Shown: positions 33,255-41,820 of the stretch, piece after piece
Layout: every line of letters begins with the position of its first letter
How positions within the stretch are numbered: position 1 is the first letter of the stretch
Source: Sideroxyarcus sp045866275
GTDB taxonomy: Bacteria > Pseudomonadota > Gammaproteobacteria > Burkholderiales > Gallionellaceae
Direction of reading: 5' to 3'
Assembly: GCA_045866275.1 (NCBI GenBank)
Contig: BAAFRX010000001.1
Location: 62,001 to 126,000, forward strand
DNA: 64,000 nucleotides
Notes under the pieces: generated by a model
Told to the model about the DNA's origin: nothing
The model's input: the letters and a program-made list of their open reading frames with translations, nothing else
Databases searched by the model: none
Program-made: the position numbers and the translations under genes

Positions 33255-33986
33255 ATGGCAAGCAATCCGGCAAACAATGACTCGGACGATCTGGAGGCGC
33301 TGTTCGACAGCATCATCGCCGCGAACACGGATGAACCCGCGGCGGCGCAGGCCAAGGTGATCCCGCTCAATGCGGAGACGGAGCCCGCCCGGGTCATCAA
33401 CCAGGTCGGGCAGATGGCGCGCAAGTTGCACGACACCTTGCGCGAGCTGGGGCTGCACAAGGAGATCGAAAAAGCCGCCGCAACCATTCCCGACGCGCGC
33501 GACCGTCTCAACTATGTGGCGACCCTGACCCAGCAGGCGGCGGAGCGCGTGCTCAACGCGACCGAGGCGGCACAGCCGCTGGTTGAGAAGCTGGGCAGCG
33601 ATTCGCACCGGCTGGCCACGCAGTGGGATTTGCTGTTCCAGAAAAAACTCGACGTGCAGCAGTTCAGGGAGCTGGTCACCCAGACCCATGCCTTTCTGCA
33701 CGAGACCCCCAAACAGACCAAAGAGACCAACGCCTATCTGGTGGACATCATGATGGCGCAGGATTTTCAGGATCTGACCGGGCAGGTCATCAAGAAGATC
33801 ATTCAGGTGACGCAGGAGATGGAACAGCAGTTGCTCGCATTGTTGCTGGAGAACGCGCCCGCTGCGGTCAGGGCGGAAATCAACAGCGGCCTGCTGAACG
33901 GCCCGGTGATTAACGCAAACGGCCGCAGCGATGTGGTGACCAGCCAGGACCAGGTCGATGATCTGTTGGAGAGTCTGGGCTTCTAG
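33255..33986 (+). CDS. cheZ: Chemotaxis protein phosphatase CheZ
   Basis: A 243-residue helical protein with the catalytic segment MAQDFQDLTGQVIKK (the glutamine enters the CheY active site) in the middle of a long helix, and the C-terminal CheY-binding peptide DQVDDLLESLGF. It dephosphorylates CheY-P. CheZ is restricted mainly to beta- and gammaproteobacteria. Adjacent to cheY as usual. Confidence 0.95.
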   Translation: MASNPANNDSDDLEALFDSIIAANTDEPAAAQAKVIPLNAETEPARVINQVGQMARKLHDTLRELGLHKEIEKAAATIPDARDRLNYVATLTQQAAERVLNATEAAQPLVEKLGSDSHRLATQWDLLFQKKLDVQQFRELVTQTHAFLHETPKQTKETNAYLVDIMMAQDFQDLTGQVIKKIIQVTQEMEQQLLALLLENAPAAVRAEINSGLLNGPVINANGRSDVVTSQDQVDDLLESLGF

Positions 33987-34011
33987 ATTGGGTAGCGCGA
34001 TTGGTTTTAGC

Positions 34012-34126
34012 TCCCTCCCCCTGCGGGGGATGGCCGGGGTGAGGGAAGGCAGCAGGAAGCATCTCGGACGAAAAAAGTAGAACGAGTGTTCCCTCACCCT
34101 AACCCTCTCCCGGTGGGAGAGGGAAC
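34012..34126. repeat. Inverted-repeat element between cheZ and cheA
   Basis: A ~115-base unit with GGGGTGAGGGA near 34030-34040 inverted against TTCCCTCACCCT near 34089-34100, and a terminal hairpin GTTCCCTC...GAGGGAAC (34088-34126). It differs in sequence from the GTCGG family. It is reminiscent of small non-autonomous repeat elements. Confidence 0.7.
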
Positions 34127-34144
34127 TGAACAGGAGTTGAAAAA

Positions 34145-35998
34145 ATGAACGATTTTGCCGGCATGGAAGACCTGTTGAGCGATTTCCTGATGGAGGCGGG
34201 CGACATGCTGTCCGATGTGGACAGCAAGTTGATGGGGCTGGAGAAGAATCCAAACAATGGCGGATTGCTGAACGAGATATTCCGCGGCTTTCATACGATC
34301 AAGGGGGGCGCGGGATTTCTGAACGCGGGCGAACTGGTCACCCTGTGCCACCTGACCGAGAACCTGTTCGACAAGCTGCGCAACAACGAGCTGACCTTGA
34401 GCGCGGAGCTGATGGATGTGATCTTCGCCGCCACCGCCGAGGTGCGGCGCATGTTCGGCAATCTGCAGCAAAGCCAGCAACCTGCGGCGGCGCCGGATGA
34501 GATCATCGCGGCGCTGCAATCTGCACTGGAAGGAAAAACCGTCGCCCTGCATGCGTCCGTGCCGGCGACTCCGGCGCCCGGAGCGGATGCCGAAAAGGCG
34601 CCGCTGCCCGCCATTCCTGCCGACCAGGTGGATTGGGACGCGCTCTACAAGGCGCTGACCGGCAGCGATATCGTGGAAACGGTCGGTGCGAAACGCGATC
34701 CGGAAGAAATCAGGCAGGCGATCAACGAGGAAGAGTCCACCAAAAAAGCCTTCGGTCGCCGCGCCTCGGATGTCCCCGGTGCAACCGTGGGGCGCCGCAG
34801 CGGCGATGTGCCGCCTGCGGAAGCCAAGGAAACCACCATTCGTGTGGATACCGAGCGTCTGGATCAGGTGTTGAATCTTTCCTGGGAGATCGGCCTGACC
34901 AAGAACCGCCTCACCCATTTGCGCTCCGATCTGTTGCAGGGGCGCAGCGACGCCGACATTTTGCGCGAGCTTGATCTGTCGGTCACGCAACTGGACATGC
35001 TGGTGGTCAATCTGCAGAACGCGGTGATGAAGACCCGCATGCAGCCGATCGGCCGCCTGTTCAAGAAATATCCGCGCCTGGCGCGCGACCTGGCGCGCTC
35101 GCTGGGCAAGGAGGTCGAGCTGGTGCTGTCCGGCGAAGAGACCGAGATGGACAAGACCATGATCGAGGATTTGAACGATCCGCTGGTGCACCTGGTGCGC
35201 AACGCGGTGGACCACGGCGTGGAAACCGTGGCGGAGCGCCGTGCCGCCGGCAAGCCGGAAAAGAGCAGCGTGGAACTTTCCGCGCGCCAGGAAGGCGACC
35301 ACATCCTGATCACCATCGCCGACGACGGCAAAGGGATGCGCCCGGAAGTGATCCGCAACAAGGCGATCGAAAAGGGACTCATCACCAACGAGGTGGCCAA
35401 CACGCTGGACGAGGCGCAATGCCTGGAGCTGATCTTCCTGCCCGGATTTTCAACCAAGGAGGAAATCTCCGCCGTGTCCGGGCGCGGCGTGGGCATGGAC
35501 GTGGTGAAAACCAACATCCAGAAGCTCAACGGCAACATCCAGATCCAGTCGGAGCCGGGGCGCGGCACCACCATCGCCATTTCGCTGCCGCTGACGCTGG
35601 CCATCCTGCCGGTGCTGGTGCTGCGGCTGGGCGACCAGTCGTTTGCCGTGCCGCTGTCGATGGTGCGCGAGATCTTGCCCGTCACCCAGGAAGGGCTGCA
35701 ACAAGTCTCCGGCAAGGCCACCATGGTGGTGCGCGGCGAAGTGTTGCCGGTGTTGCCGCTGACGCAGCTGATCGGCTGGGGCAGCAACGAGCACTCCGAA
35801 GTGGGCGTGCTGATGCAGTTCGGCAGCAACAGCTTCATCCTCACCGCCGACGGTTTTGTCGGCCACGAGGATGTGGTGATCAAGTCGCTGGACACTTTCC
35901 GCCCGAAAGGCGTGGCGGGCGTGACCATGTCCAGCGAGGGGGACATCGTGTTGATCCTGGACATCAAGGAACTGTTGAGTGACGTGCGCGGCAACTGA
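34145..35998 (+). CDS. cheA: Chemotaxis histidine kinase CheA
   Basis: A 617-residue kinase. The HPt (P1) domain has phospho-histidine His50 in FHTIKGGAGF. A Pro/Ala-rich linker without a clear P2 domain follows, then dimerisation helices (~235-300), an ATPase domain with LVHLVRNAVDHG, ADDGKGM and SGRGVGMDVV, and a C-terminal CheW-like P5 domain (~480-615). The missing P2 suggests direct docking of CheY. ATG 34145 follows CAGGAG. It is separated from cheZ by a repeat element. Confidence 0.96.
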   Translation: MNDFAGMEDLLSDFLMEAGDMLSDVDSKLMGLEKNPNNGGLLNEIFRGFHTIKGGAGFLNAGELVTLCHLTENLFDKLRNNELTLSAELMDVIFAATAEVRRMFGNLQQSQQPAAAPDEIIAALQSALEGKTVALHASVPATPAPGADAEKAPLPAIPADQVDWDALYKALTGSDIVETVGAKRDPEEIRQAINEEESTKKAFGRRASDVPGATVGRRSGDVPPAEAKETTIRVDTERLDQVLNLSWEIGLTKNRLTHLRSDLLQGRSDADILRELDLSVTQLDMLVVNLQNAVMKTRMQPIGRLFKKYPRLARDLARSLGKEVELVLSGEETEMDKTMIEDLNDPLVHLVRNAVDHGVETVAERRAAGKPEKSSVELSARQEGDHILITIADDGKGMRPEVIRNKAIEKGLITNEVANTLDEAQCLELIFLPGFSTKEEISAVSGRGVGMDVVKTNIQKLNGNIQIQSEPGRGTTIAISLPLTLAILPVLVLRLGDQSFAVPLSMVREILPVTQEGLQQVSGKATMVVRGEVLPVLPLTQLIGWGSNEHSEVGVLMQFGSNSFILTADGFVGHEDVVIKSLDTFRPKGVAGVTMSSEGDIVLILDIKELLSDVRGN

Positions 35999-36071
35999 AG
36001 GTGCGCGTTGAGGCGTGAAGTCGGGCGCGGTTCGGTTCCGGGTTTGAATGGCTTTTAATAAGGAGTGCATC

Positions 36072-37199
36072 ATGTTTTGCGGAAAATTGAGGCGGGAGCA
36101 CCAGCAGGCAATGAGCCGCCTGCAACAGGCCGAGCAGGAGGTGGGGCGCCTGCAGGGAGAATTGGCGCAGCTCGCCGCCGAGCGCGATCGCTTGCGCGGC
36201 GAGGCGAACGCGGCGCGCACCGACTGCCAGGTGGCGGACAAGATTTACAGCAACATGCAGGGCTTTGGCGAATCCTTTATTGCCTTGCAGCAATCGCAGG
36301 TGGCGGCGGCGGACAGCCTGCGCCAGGAGAAGAAGACCACGATCGATGCGGCCGGCGAGGTGGTGAACAACCGTGAGGCGGTGCTAAAGATCGCGCAGAG
36401 CGTGGCCGACCTCTCCAACGACACCTTGCAGACTTCGGGCAGCGTGCAGGGACTGACCGAGCGCGCGGCGCAGATCGGCAGCATCGTGCAACTGATCAAG
36501 GAGATTGCCGACCAGACCAATCTGCTGGCGCTGAATGCGGCGATCGAGGCGGCGCGCGCGGGCGAGCAGGGGCGCGGTTTCGCGGTGGTGGCGGACGAGG
36601 TGCGCAAGCTGGCGGAACGCACCGCCAAGGCCACCAGCGAAATCTCGGTGATCGTTACCGCCATCCAGGGCGAGAGCAGCACGGCGCGCGAACAGATGGA
36701 ACAATGGGCGGCCAAGTCGCATGAATTCGGTTCCGACGTGACACGCGTGGTGGACAGCCAGAAACATCTGCTGGAGCTGATGCACAACTCGGAAGGCACC
36801 ATTTCCGCCGCCGCCCTGCGCAGTTTCGTTGAGGTCGCCAAGATCGACCACATTCTGTACAAATTCGAAATCTACACGGTGTTCATGGGGATCTCCGAGC
36901 GGACGGCCGACAGCTTTGCCTCGCACACGGGATGCCGCCTGGGGAAATGGTATTTCGAAGGAGAAGGCAAGGATTGTTTTGCCAAATTGGACGGCTACCA
37001 GGCGGTGGCGAGTCCGCACCAGAATTTTCACCAGAATGGCAAGGATGCCGTCGCCGCGTTCCGTGCGGGCGACGCCCTGCGCGGCATGGAATTCGTGGCG
37101 AAGATGGAAGCCGACAGCATGGGCGTGCTGGCCGCGCTGGAACGCATCGCGGTGGCGGGGGAAACGGATAGCAGCCTGCTGTGTCATTCGCCGGGATGA
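36072..37199 (+). CDS. Soluble MCP-type receptor with CZB zinc-binding domain
   Basis: A 375-residue protein without membrane segments: an N-terminal coiled coil (~8-55), an MCP signalling core (IADQTNLLALNAAIEAARA), and a C-terminal CZB domain (~255-345). The presumed zinc ligands are visible: KIDHILYK histidine, HTGCRLGKWY (His and Cys) and SPHQNFH. CZB domains bind zinc and can sense zinc or oxidants such as hypochlorite. ATG 36072 with AAGGAG in front is preferred over 36048. It lies between cheA and cheR, so it likely signals through this pathway. Confidence 0.92.
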   Translation: MFCGKLRREHQQAMSRLQQAEQEVGRLQGELAQLAAERDRLRGEANAARTDCQVADKIYSNMQGFGESFIALQQSQVAAADSLRQEKKTTIDAAGEVVNNREAVLKIAQSVADLSNDTLQTSGSVQGLTERAAQIGSIVQLIKEIADQTNLLALNAAIEAARAGEQGRGFAVVADEVRKLAERTAKATSEISVIVTAIQGESSTAREQMEQWAAKSHEFGSDVTRVVDSQKHLLELMHNSEGTISAAALRSFVEVAKIDHILYKFEIYTVFMGISERTADSFASHTGCRLGKWYFEGEGKDCFAKLDGYQAVASPHQNFHQNGKDAVAAFRAGDALRGMEFVAKMEADSMGVLAALERIAVAGETDSSLLCHSPG

Positions 37200-37229
37200 G
37201 TTTGGCCCCCGGGATCCGGCACTGACTTG

Positions 37230-38057
37230 ATGCATCGCGAATTCGTCTTTACCGAGCAGGATTTTCAGCGCATCCGCACGTTGATCCACCAGCATGCCGG
37301 GATCGCGCTGGCCGACAGCAAGCAGGAACTGGTGTATAGCCGCCTCGCGCGGCGCCTGCGCGCCACCGGGCTGAAGTCGTTCGGCGAATATCTGGCTCTG
37401 CTGCAACGCGGTGGCGCAACCGAGTGGGAGGCGTTCACCAATTCGCTCACCACCAACCTCACCTCGTTTTTCCGCGAGGCGCATCACTTCGCTTTGCTGG
37501 CGGAGCACCTGCGCAAGCTGGACAAGTCGGGTCCGATCCAGCTGTGGTGTTCGGCCTGTTCGACGGGTGAGGAGGCCTATTCCATGGCGATTACCGTGGC
37601 CGAGACTTTCGGGGGCTTCAAACAACCCGTCTCCATCATCGCCTCCGATCTGGACAGTAGCGTGATTGCCACGGCGCGCGCCGGACGCTACAAGGCGGAA
37701 GCTGTGGCGAGACTCTCGCTGGAACGAATCGAACGATTCTTTACGCCTGCCGATGCGGGGTATTTTTTGGTGCGCCCCGAATTGCAGCGCATGATCGAAT
37801 TCAAGCGCATCAATCTGCTGGATGCCGCATATCCCATGCGCGACAAACTGGATGCGATCTTTTGCCGCAATGTGATGATCTATTTCGACAAGGAGACGCA
37901 ACTCGCCATCCTCAAGAAATTTGCCCCCTTGCTCAAGGCCGACGGGTTGCTGTTCGCGGGGCATTCGGAAAATTTCTACCATGCGGCGGCGTATTTCAAA
38001 TTGCGCGGGCAGACGGTGTATGAACTGGCGAACAGGGTTGAACGAATTGAAGCATGA
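37230..38057 (+). CDS. cheR: Chemoreceptor glutamate methyltransferase CheR
   Basis: A 275-residue SAM-dependent methyltransferase. It has an N-terminal helical domain (~1-75) followed by a Rossmann-like catalytic domain with the SAM-binding CSACSTGEEAYS, the IIASDLDSSV acidic loop and the DAIFCRNVMIYF motif. It methylates receptor glutamates for adaptation. ATG 37230. Its 3' end overlaps the following cheB by about 11 bases. Confidence 0.95.
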   Translation: MHREFVFTEQDFQRIRTLIHQHAGIALADSKQELVYSRLARRLRATGLKSFGEYLALLQRGGATEWEAFTNSLTTNLTSFFREAHHFALLAEHLRKLDKSGPIQLWCSACSTGEEAYSMAITVAETFGGFKQPVSIIASDLDSSVIATARAGRYKAEAVARLSLERIERFFTPADAGYFLVRPELQRMIEFKRINLLDAAYPMRDKLDAIFCRNVMIYFDKETQLAILKKFAPLLKADGLLFAGHSENFYHAAAYFKLRGQTVYELANRVERIEA

Positions 38058-38628
38058 CGGACGCAAGATTGTCGTGGTGGGTTCATCGACCGGGGGGACG
38101 GAGGCGTTGCGCGTGTTTCTCGGGAGGATGCCGAAAGATGCGCCGCCCATCATGATTGCGCAGCATATGCCCGAGATGTTCGTGCCTTCGTTTGCGGCGC
38201 GGCTTGACGGTATGTGCGCCATGCGGGTCAAGGTGGCCGCCCCGCTTGAAGCCATCCTGAGCGGACACGCCTATTTGTCTCCGGGGTACTCGCACATCGC
38301 GCTGGCACGCCACGGCGCGGACGATTGCATCGTCCTTGGCGATGCGCCACCCGTCAACCGCCACCGGCCCTCGGTGGAGGTGCTGTTCCACTCGGCGGCA
38401 CAGGTGCTGGGCAACCGCGCCATCGGCGTGATGCTGACCGGCATGGGCAAGGATGGCGCCGCCGCGATGCTGGAGATGAAACGGGCGGGTGCGTACAACT
38501 TCGCGCAGGACCAGGCGAGCAGCGTGGTGTTCGGCATGCCGCGCGCCGCGATCGAACTGGGCGCGGTGGATGAAGTCGTGCCGCTGGATGAAATGGCGGA
38601 GAGCGTCCTGGCGCGAATCCGGCGCTGA
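38047..38628 (+). CDS. cheB: CheB-type methylesterase domain without a receiver domain
   Basis: A 193-residue protein consisting only of the CheB catalytic domain. The triad is intact: Ser in VGSSTGG, His in AQHMPEMF, Asp in GMGKDGA. The usual N-terminal receiver domain (~130 residues) and linker are absent. The upstream DNA is cheR in another frame, so this is a real architecture in this locus rather than a frameshift. TTG 38047 (LKHDGRKIVVVG) is the only sensible start and overlaps cheR. Without the receiver, CheA cannot activate it by phosphorylation. Confidence 0.85.
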   Translation: MKHDGRKIVVVGSSTGGTEALRVFLGRMPKDAPPIMIAQHMPEMFVPSFAARLDGMCAMRVKVAAPLEAILSGHAYLSPGYSHIALARHGADDCIVLGDAPPVNRHRPSVEVLFHSAAQVLGNRAIGVMLTGMGKDGAAAMLEMKRAGAYNFAQDQASSVVFGMPRAAIELGAVDEVVPLDEMAESVLARIRR

Positions 38629-38822
38629 CGGGCAGACGGCATTCATGCTGCCCTCAACCGGCTGCACGGCAAGCCGCAAAATGCGCGGGACCGAATCTTC
38701 GCGCATTGGGAAAAGTCGCCCTTTCAGGTATCATGCGCGCCATTGTTTGCGGGTTGACCGGGTTCGCCCTCCCGCCGACATCATGGCCCTGCCGCAGCCA
38801 GGCTGCCGGTGCCGGGACAACT

Positions 38823-38912
38823 GGAAGCGTGGCCGAGCGGTTGAAGGCACTAGTCTTGAAAACTAGCGAGGATGAAAGTCCTCCGTGAGTTCGAATCTCA
38901 CCGCTTCCGCCA
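38823..38912 (+). tRNA. tRNA-Ser (anticodon TGA)
   Basis: A complete 90-base class II tRNA with encoded CCA. The acceptor pairs GGAAGCG with CGCTTCC. The anticodon arm CTAGT / ACTAG closes the loop CTTGAAA, so the anticodon is TGA, reading UCA/UCG. A long variable arm follows, and the T loop is TTCGAAT. It lies 24 bases before yfaZ, which may share its transcript. Confidence 0.97.
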
Positions 38913-38935
38913 ACATCATTTATAAGGAGTCGCTC

Positions 38936-39505
38936 ATGCTACGTCGTTATGTTGCAATCGGATTGGTGCTGGCAAGTTCGCTGGCGATGGCAGATACGCT
39001 GGATATCAACTTGAGCAATAGCGCAGCCCAGTTCAAATATGGCGTGCCGAGCGGAATCGCCGGCAAGTCGAGCCTGTTTGCCTCATTTTTGTACAACGAC
39101 GACAACGATGCCATGGCGGATGCCGGGCTGCTGGTGCTCAATGAAGAAGGGAGTGTGCCCGGGCTGACTTTGGGAATCGGGGCGAAAGCCGTTGCGGCTT
39201 CCCTGAACAAGGTTGCGCCATCGCGCAAATTTGTGTCCGCAGTTGCGCTGGGGGGGCAAGTGCGCTTTGAGGTGCCGGCTGATCGCCGTTTTGCCGTGGT
39301 GGGTGAATATCATTACGCCCCCAGCATCATCAGTTTTGGTGACGTCAATCATTTTTCGCAACTGGCGGTCCGGGGCGAGTTCTCCATTTCTCCATTGACC
39401 CAGGCGTACATCGGCTATCGTGACAGCAAGTTCAACCTGGACAAGGGTCTGCCCACTGCGGACTTGGAAAATGGGGCGCATATCGGGATCAGATTGTCGT
39501 TCTGA
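38936..39505 (+). CDS. YfaZ-family outer membrane protein
   Basis: A 189-residue exported protein: signal peptide MLRRYVAIGLVLASSLAMA with cleavage after AMA, then alternating strands ending in ...GIRLSF, with the C-terminal phenylalanine typical of outer-membrane beta-barrels. It resembles the YfaZ family, whose function is unknown. A strong AAGGAG precedes ATG 38936. The gene ends in its own terminator. Confidence 0.82.
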   Translation: MLRRYVAIGLVLASSLAMADTLDINLSNSAAQFKYGVPSGIAGKSSLFASFLYNDDNDAMADAGLLVLNEEGSVPGLTLGIGAKAVAASLNKVAPSRKFVSAVALGGQVRFEVPADRRFAVVGEYHYAPSIISFGDVNHFSQLAVRGEFSISPLTQAYIGYRDSKFNLDKGLPTADLENGAHIGIRLSF

Positions 39506-39530
39506 TCACGCAATTGCTGCGCCGCAAACG

Positions 39531-39560
39531 AAACGCCCCGGCTTGACCGGGGCGTTTTTG
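39531..39560 (+). terminator. Terminator after yfaZ
   Basis: Stem AACGCCCCGG / CCGGGGCGTT with loop CTTGA and TTTTT tail. I see nothing else in 39560-39694 before the 3' end of feoB. Confidence 0.93.
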
Positions 39561-39694
39561 CAGGGTGCGCCGCGAGGGACGTGCAATACACTTCGTGGCG
39601 ATTCACCCAAAAGATGAGCGTGGAAATATAACGAAATTCTCTTCTGTTCATTGACGTGCGGCATCCCGGGAGCGGTCAACTGCGGTTTTTAGGT

Positions 39695-41482
39695 TCAATA
39701 GCCCAGTGCGCGCGCCGTTTGATAAAACAGGAAGCTGACCAGCCAGGCCAGCGCCAGCGACCAGACGATGACGAAGGCGGCGAAGCCGGTACTTTTTGCT
39801 TCGTTGCGCAGGGTGGCGATGGCGGACAGGCAAGGGGTGTAGATCAGGGTGAACAACATGAAGCTGTAGGCCTGCACCCAATCCAGTTGCTGGGCCAACG
39901 CACTGCCGAGCGCATCGCCGACCTGGCCGTAGATCACGGCGAGTGCACCGATGACGATCTCTTTGGTGACGAAGCCGAAGATGAGCGCGATGGTGAGCTG
40001 TTCATCAATGCCGACCGGGGCGAAGAGGGGGTGGAGCAGGCTGCCAATCATCCCGGCAAACGTGTCGGGCCCGCCGGGTGCGGCGGCGGGCGGCAGGTTG
40101 GTGAGCAGCCAGACCAGCACCACGCCGGCGACGATGAATTGGGTGGCGCGCCGCAGGAAATGGCTGACCTCCTGCCAACCGCGCAGCAGCATCTGGCGCA
40201 GGGTGGGAAAGCGATAGGGCGGCAGTTCCAGCACGAAAGGCTCGTTGTTCTGGTACTTGCCCTTGAACAGCAGCGCGGTGAGGATGGCGGCGGCAAAGCT
40301 GGACAGATACAGGCTGAACAGCACCAGCGGCGCGGCCACCGGCGAGAACAAGGCGGCGGTGATGAAGACGAACACCTGCAGGCGCGCCGAGCATAGCGAG
40401 AACGGGATGATCAGCATGGTGAGCAGGCGCAGGCTGCGCGAGCGCATCACGCGCGTGCCCATCAAGGCCGGGACGTTGCAGCCGAAGCCCATCAGCAGCA
40501 TGACGAAGCCGCGCCCGTCCAGTCCCATCTTTGCCATCAGGGCGTCCATCAGGAAGGCGGCGCGCGACAGGTAGCCGCTGTCCTCCACCATGGCCATGAA
40601 CAGAAAGAACAGGATGATGAGCGGCACGAATGAGGCGACCGTGGCGACGCCGTTATAGAGGCCGTCCAACAACATCCCCTGCACGATCGCGGGCAGCCAG
40701 CCGACCGCGGGTTCGAGGGCGGCACTGCGCAACCAGCCGAGGGCGTCGCCCACCCATAACTGGAGCGGTTGCCCGAGCAGGAAGATGCCTTGGAACAGCA
40801 GGTACATGATGCCGAAGAACAGCGGCAGCCCGGCCCACGGGTGCAGCATTACGCGGTCGAGTTTGTCGCTGAGATGTTCCGGCATCTGCACCGGAATCTG
40901 TACCGCATGGTGCAGCACACGCGCCATTTCCGATTCAAGATGCGCGTCTTCTTCCAGCTGGCTGCGCAATTGCTCGGCCATGCCGGGCGTGGGATAGCGC
41001 AGCGCCCTGGCGATGGCCTGCAAGGCATCCGGATAGCCGGCGCCGTATTTGCCGCTGAGCAGGAAGACCGGCATATCGAGCATTTCGGCCATCTTTTTGC
41101 TGTCGATGGTGATGCCGTATTTCTTCGCTTCGTCCGCCATGTTGAGCAGCACCACCACGTTCAGGTTGAGCCGCTTCAATTGCAGCAGCAGGCTCATCTG
41201 GCGTTCGATCTGGGTGGCGTTGAGGATGACCATGGCAAGGTCGGGCACGTTGTCGTGCAGGAAATGGCGCACCACCTGTTCGTCGTCGGAAAAACCGTGC
41301 AGGTCATAGATGCCGGGGAGGTCGATGATCTCCACCATGTCGCCGCCCAGCAGGATCTTGCCGGACAGCAGTTCGACCGTGATGCCGGGCCAGTTGCCGA
41401 CGCGTGCCGCACCGCCGGTCATGCGGTTGAACAGGGTGGACTTGCCGGTGTTGGGCATGCCAAGCAGGGCGATTCTTTTCAT
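39695..41482 (-). CDS. feoB: Ferrous iron transporter FeoB
   Basis: A 595-residue protein of the compact FeoB type. The N-terminal G domain has GMPNTGKST (G1), a threonine in NWPGITVE (G2), DLPGIYDL (G3) and NMADE (G4). A helical GDI-like region follows, then about eight membrane helices with GFGCNVPALMGTR and FVTKEIVIGAL in the Gate repeats. It imports Fe(II) across the inner membrane. ATG 41482 overlaps the feoA stop by 4 bases (ATGA). It lacks the long C-terminus of the 773-residue E. coli protein, as in many short FeoBs. Confidence 0.95.
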   Translation of the reverse strand: MKRIALLGMPNTGKSTLFNRMTGGAARVGNWPGITVELLSGKILLGGDMVEIIDLPGIYDLHGFSDDEQVVRHFLHDNVPDLAMVILNATQIERQMSLLLQLKRLNLNVVVLLNMADEAKKYGITIDSKKMAEMLDMPVFLLSGKYGAGYPDALQAIARALRYPTPGMAEQLRSQLEEDAHLESEMARVLHHAVQIPVQMPEHLSDKLDRVMLHPWAGLPLFFGIMYLLFQGIFLLGQPLQLWVGDALGWLRSAALEPAVGWLPAIVQGMLLDGLYNGVATVASFVPLIILFFLFMAMVEDSGYLSRAAFLMDALMAKMGLDGRGFVMLLMGFGCNVPALMGTRVMRSRSLRLLTMLIIPFSLCSARLQVFVFITAALFSPVAAPLVLFSLYLSSFAAAILTALLFKGKYQNNEPFVLELPPYRFPTLRQMLLRGWQEVSHFLRRATQFIVAGVVLVWLLTNLPPAAAPGGPDTFAGMIGSLLHPLFAPVGIDEQLTIALIFGFVTKEIVIGALAVIYGQVGDALGSALAQQLDWVQAYSFMLFTLIYTPCLSAIATLRNEAKSTGFAAFVIVWSLALAWLVSFLFYQTARALGY

Positions 41483-41712
41483 GCCTTGCACACCGTGACT
41501 TTTTTTGCCTCGTTGCGGCGCAGCATGACATCGGTGGTGCCGATGCGGACCTGGAGCGGGCCGGAGAAACCGGCCTGGCGGATCAGCTCGACCCGTTTGC
41601 CGCTGCGCATCCCGAGGGCCTGCAAGCGCTGGTGCAACGCCTCTTCGGCGTGGATGGCGACGATGATGGCGCTGTCGCCGGGATGCAGTTGAGCGAGGGT
41701 CAGTGAGGACAT
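41479..41712 (-). CDS. feoA: Ferrous iron transport protein FeoA
   Basis: A 77-residue SH3-like protein with LAQLHPGDSAII near the start and LGMRSGKRVELI in the middle, the usual FeoA pattern. It assists FeoB. The start at 41712 matches the family start; an in-frame ATG at 41739 is an alternative. I see no clear Fur box in the ~100 bases shared with the divergent dapA. Confidence 0.92.
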   Translation of the reverse strand: MSSLTLAQLHPGDSAIIVAIHAEEALHQRLQALGMRSGKRVELIRQAGFSGPLQVRIGTTDVMLRRNEAKKVTVCKA

Positions 41713-41820
41713 GAGCGAATGGGTTCCGGTTGCCCGCATTATTCCACAGGCACCTCGCTTCTGTCGCGTGACAGCGGTCGATTGGGTTAGAATGCGGCCT
41801 TTCTTTTTGTGGCAGAGATC

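Noticed and set aside
39695..41482. FeoB truncated by mutation
   Set aside because: All G motifs and both Gate repeats are present; ~600-residue FeoBs are a normal short class.
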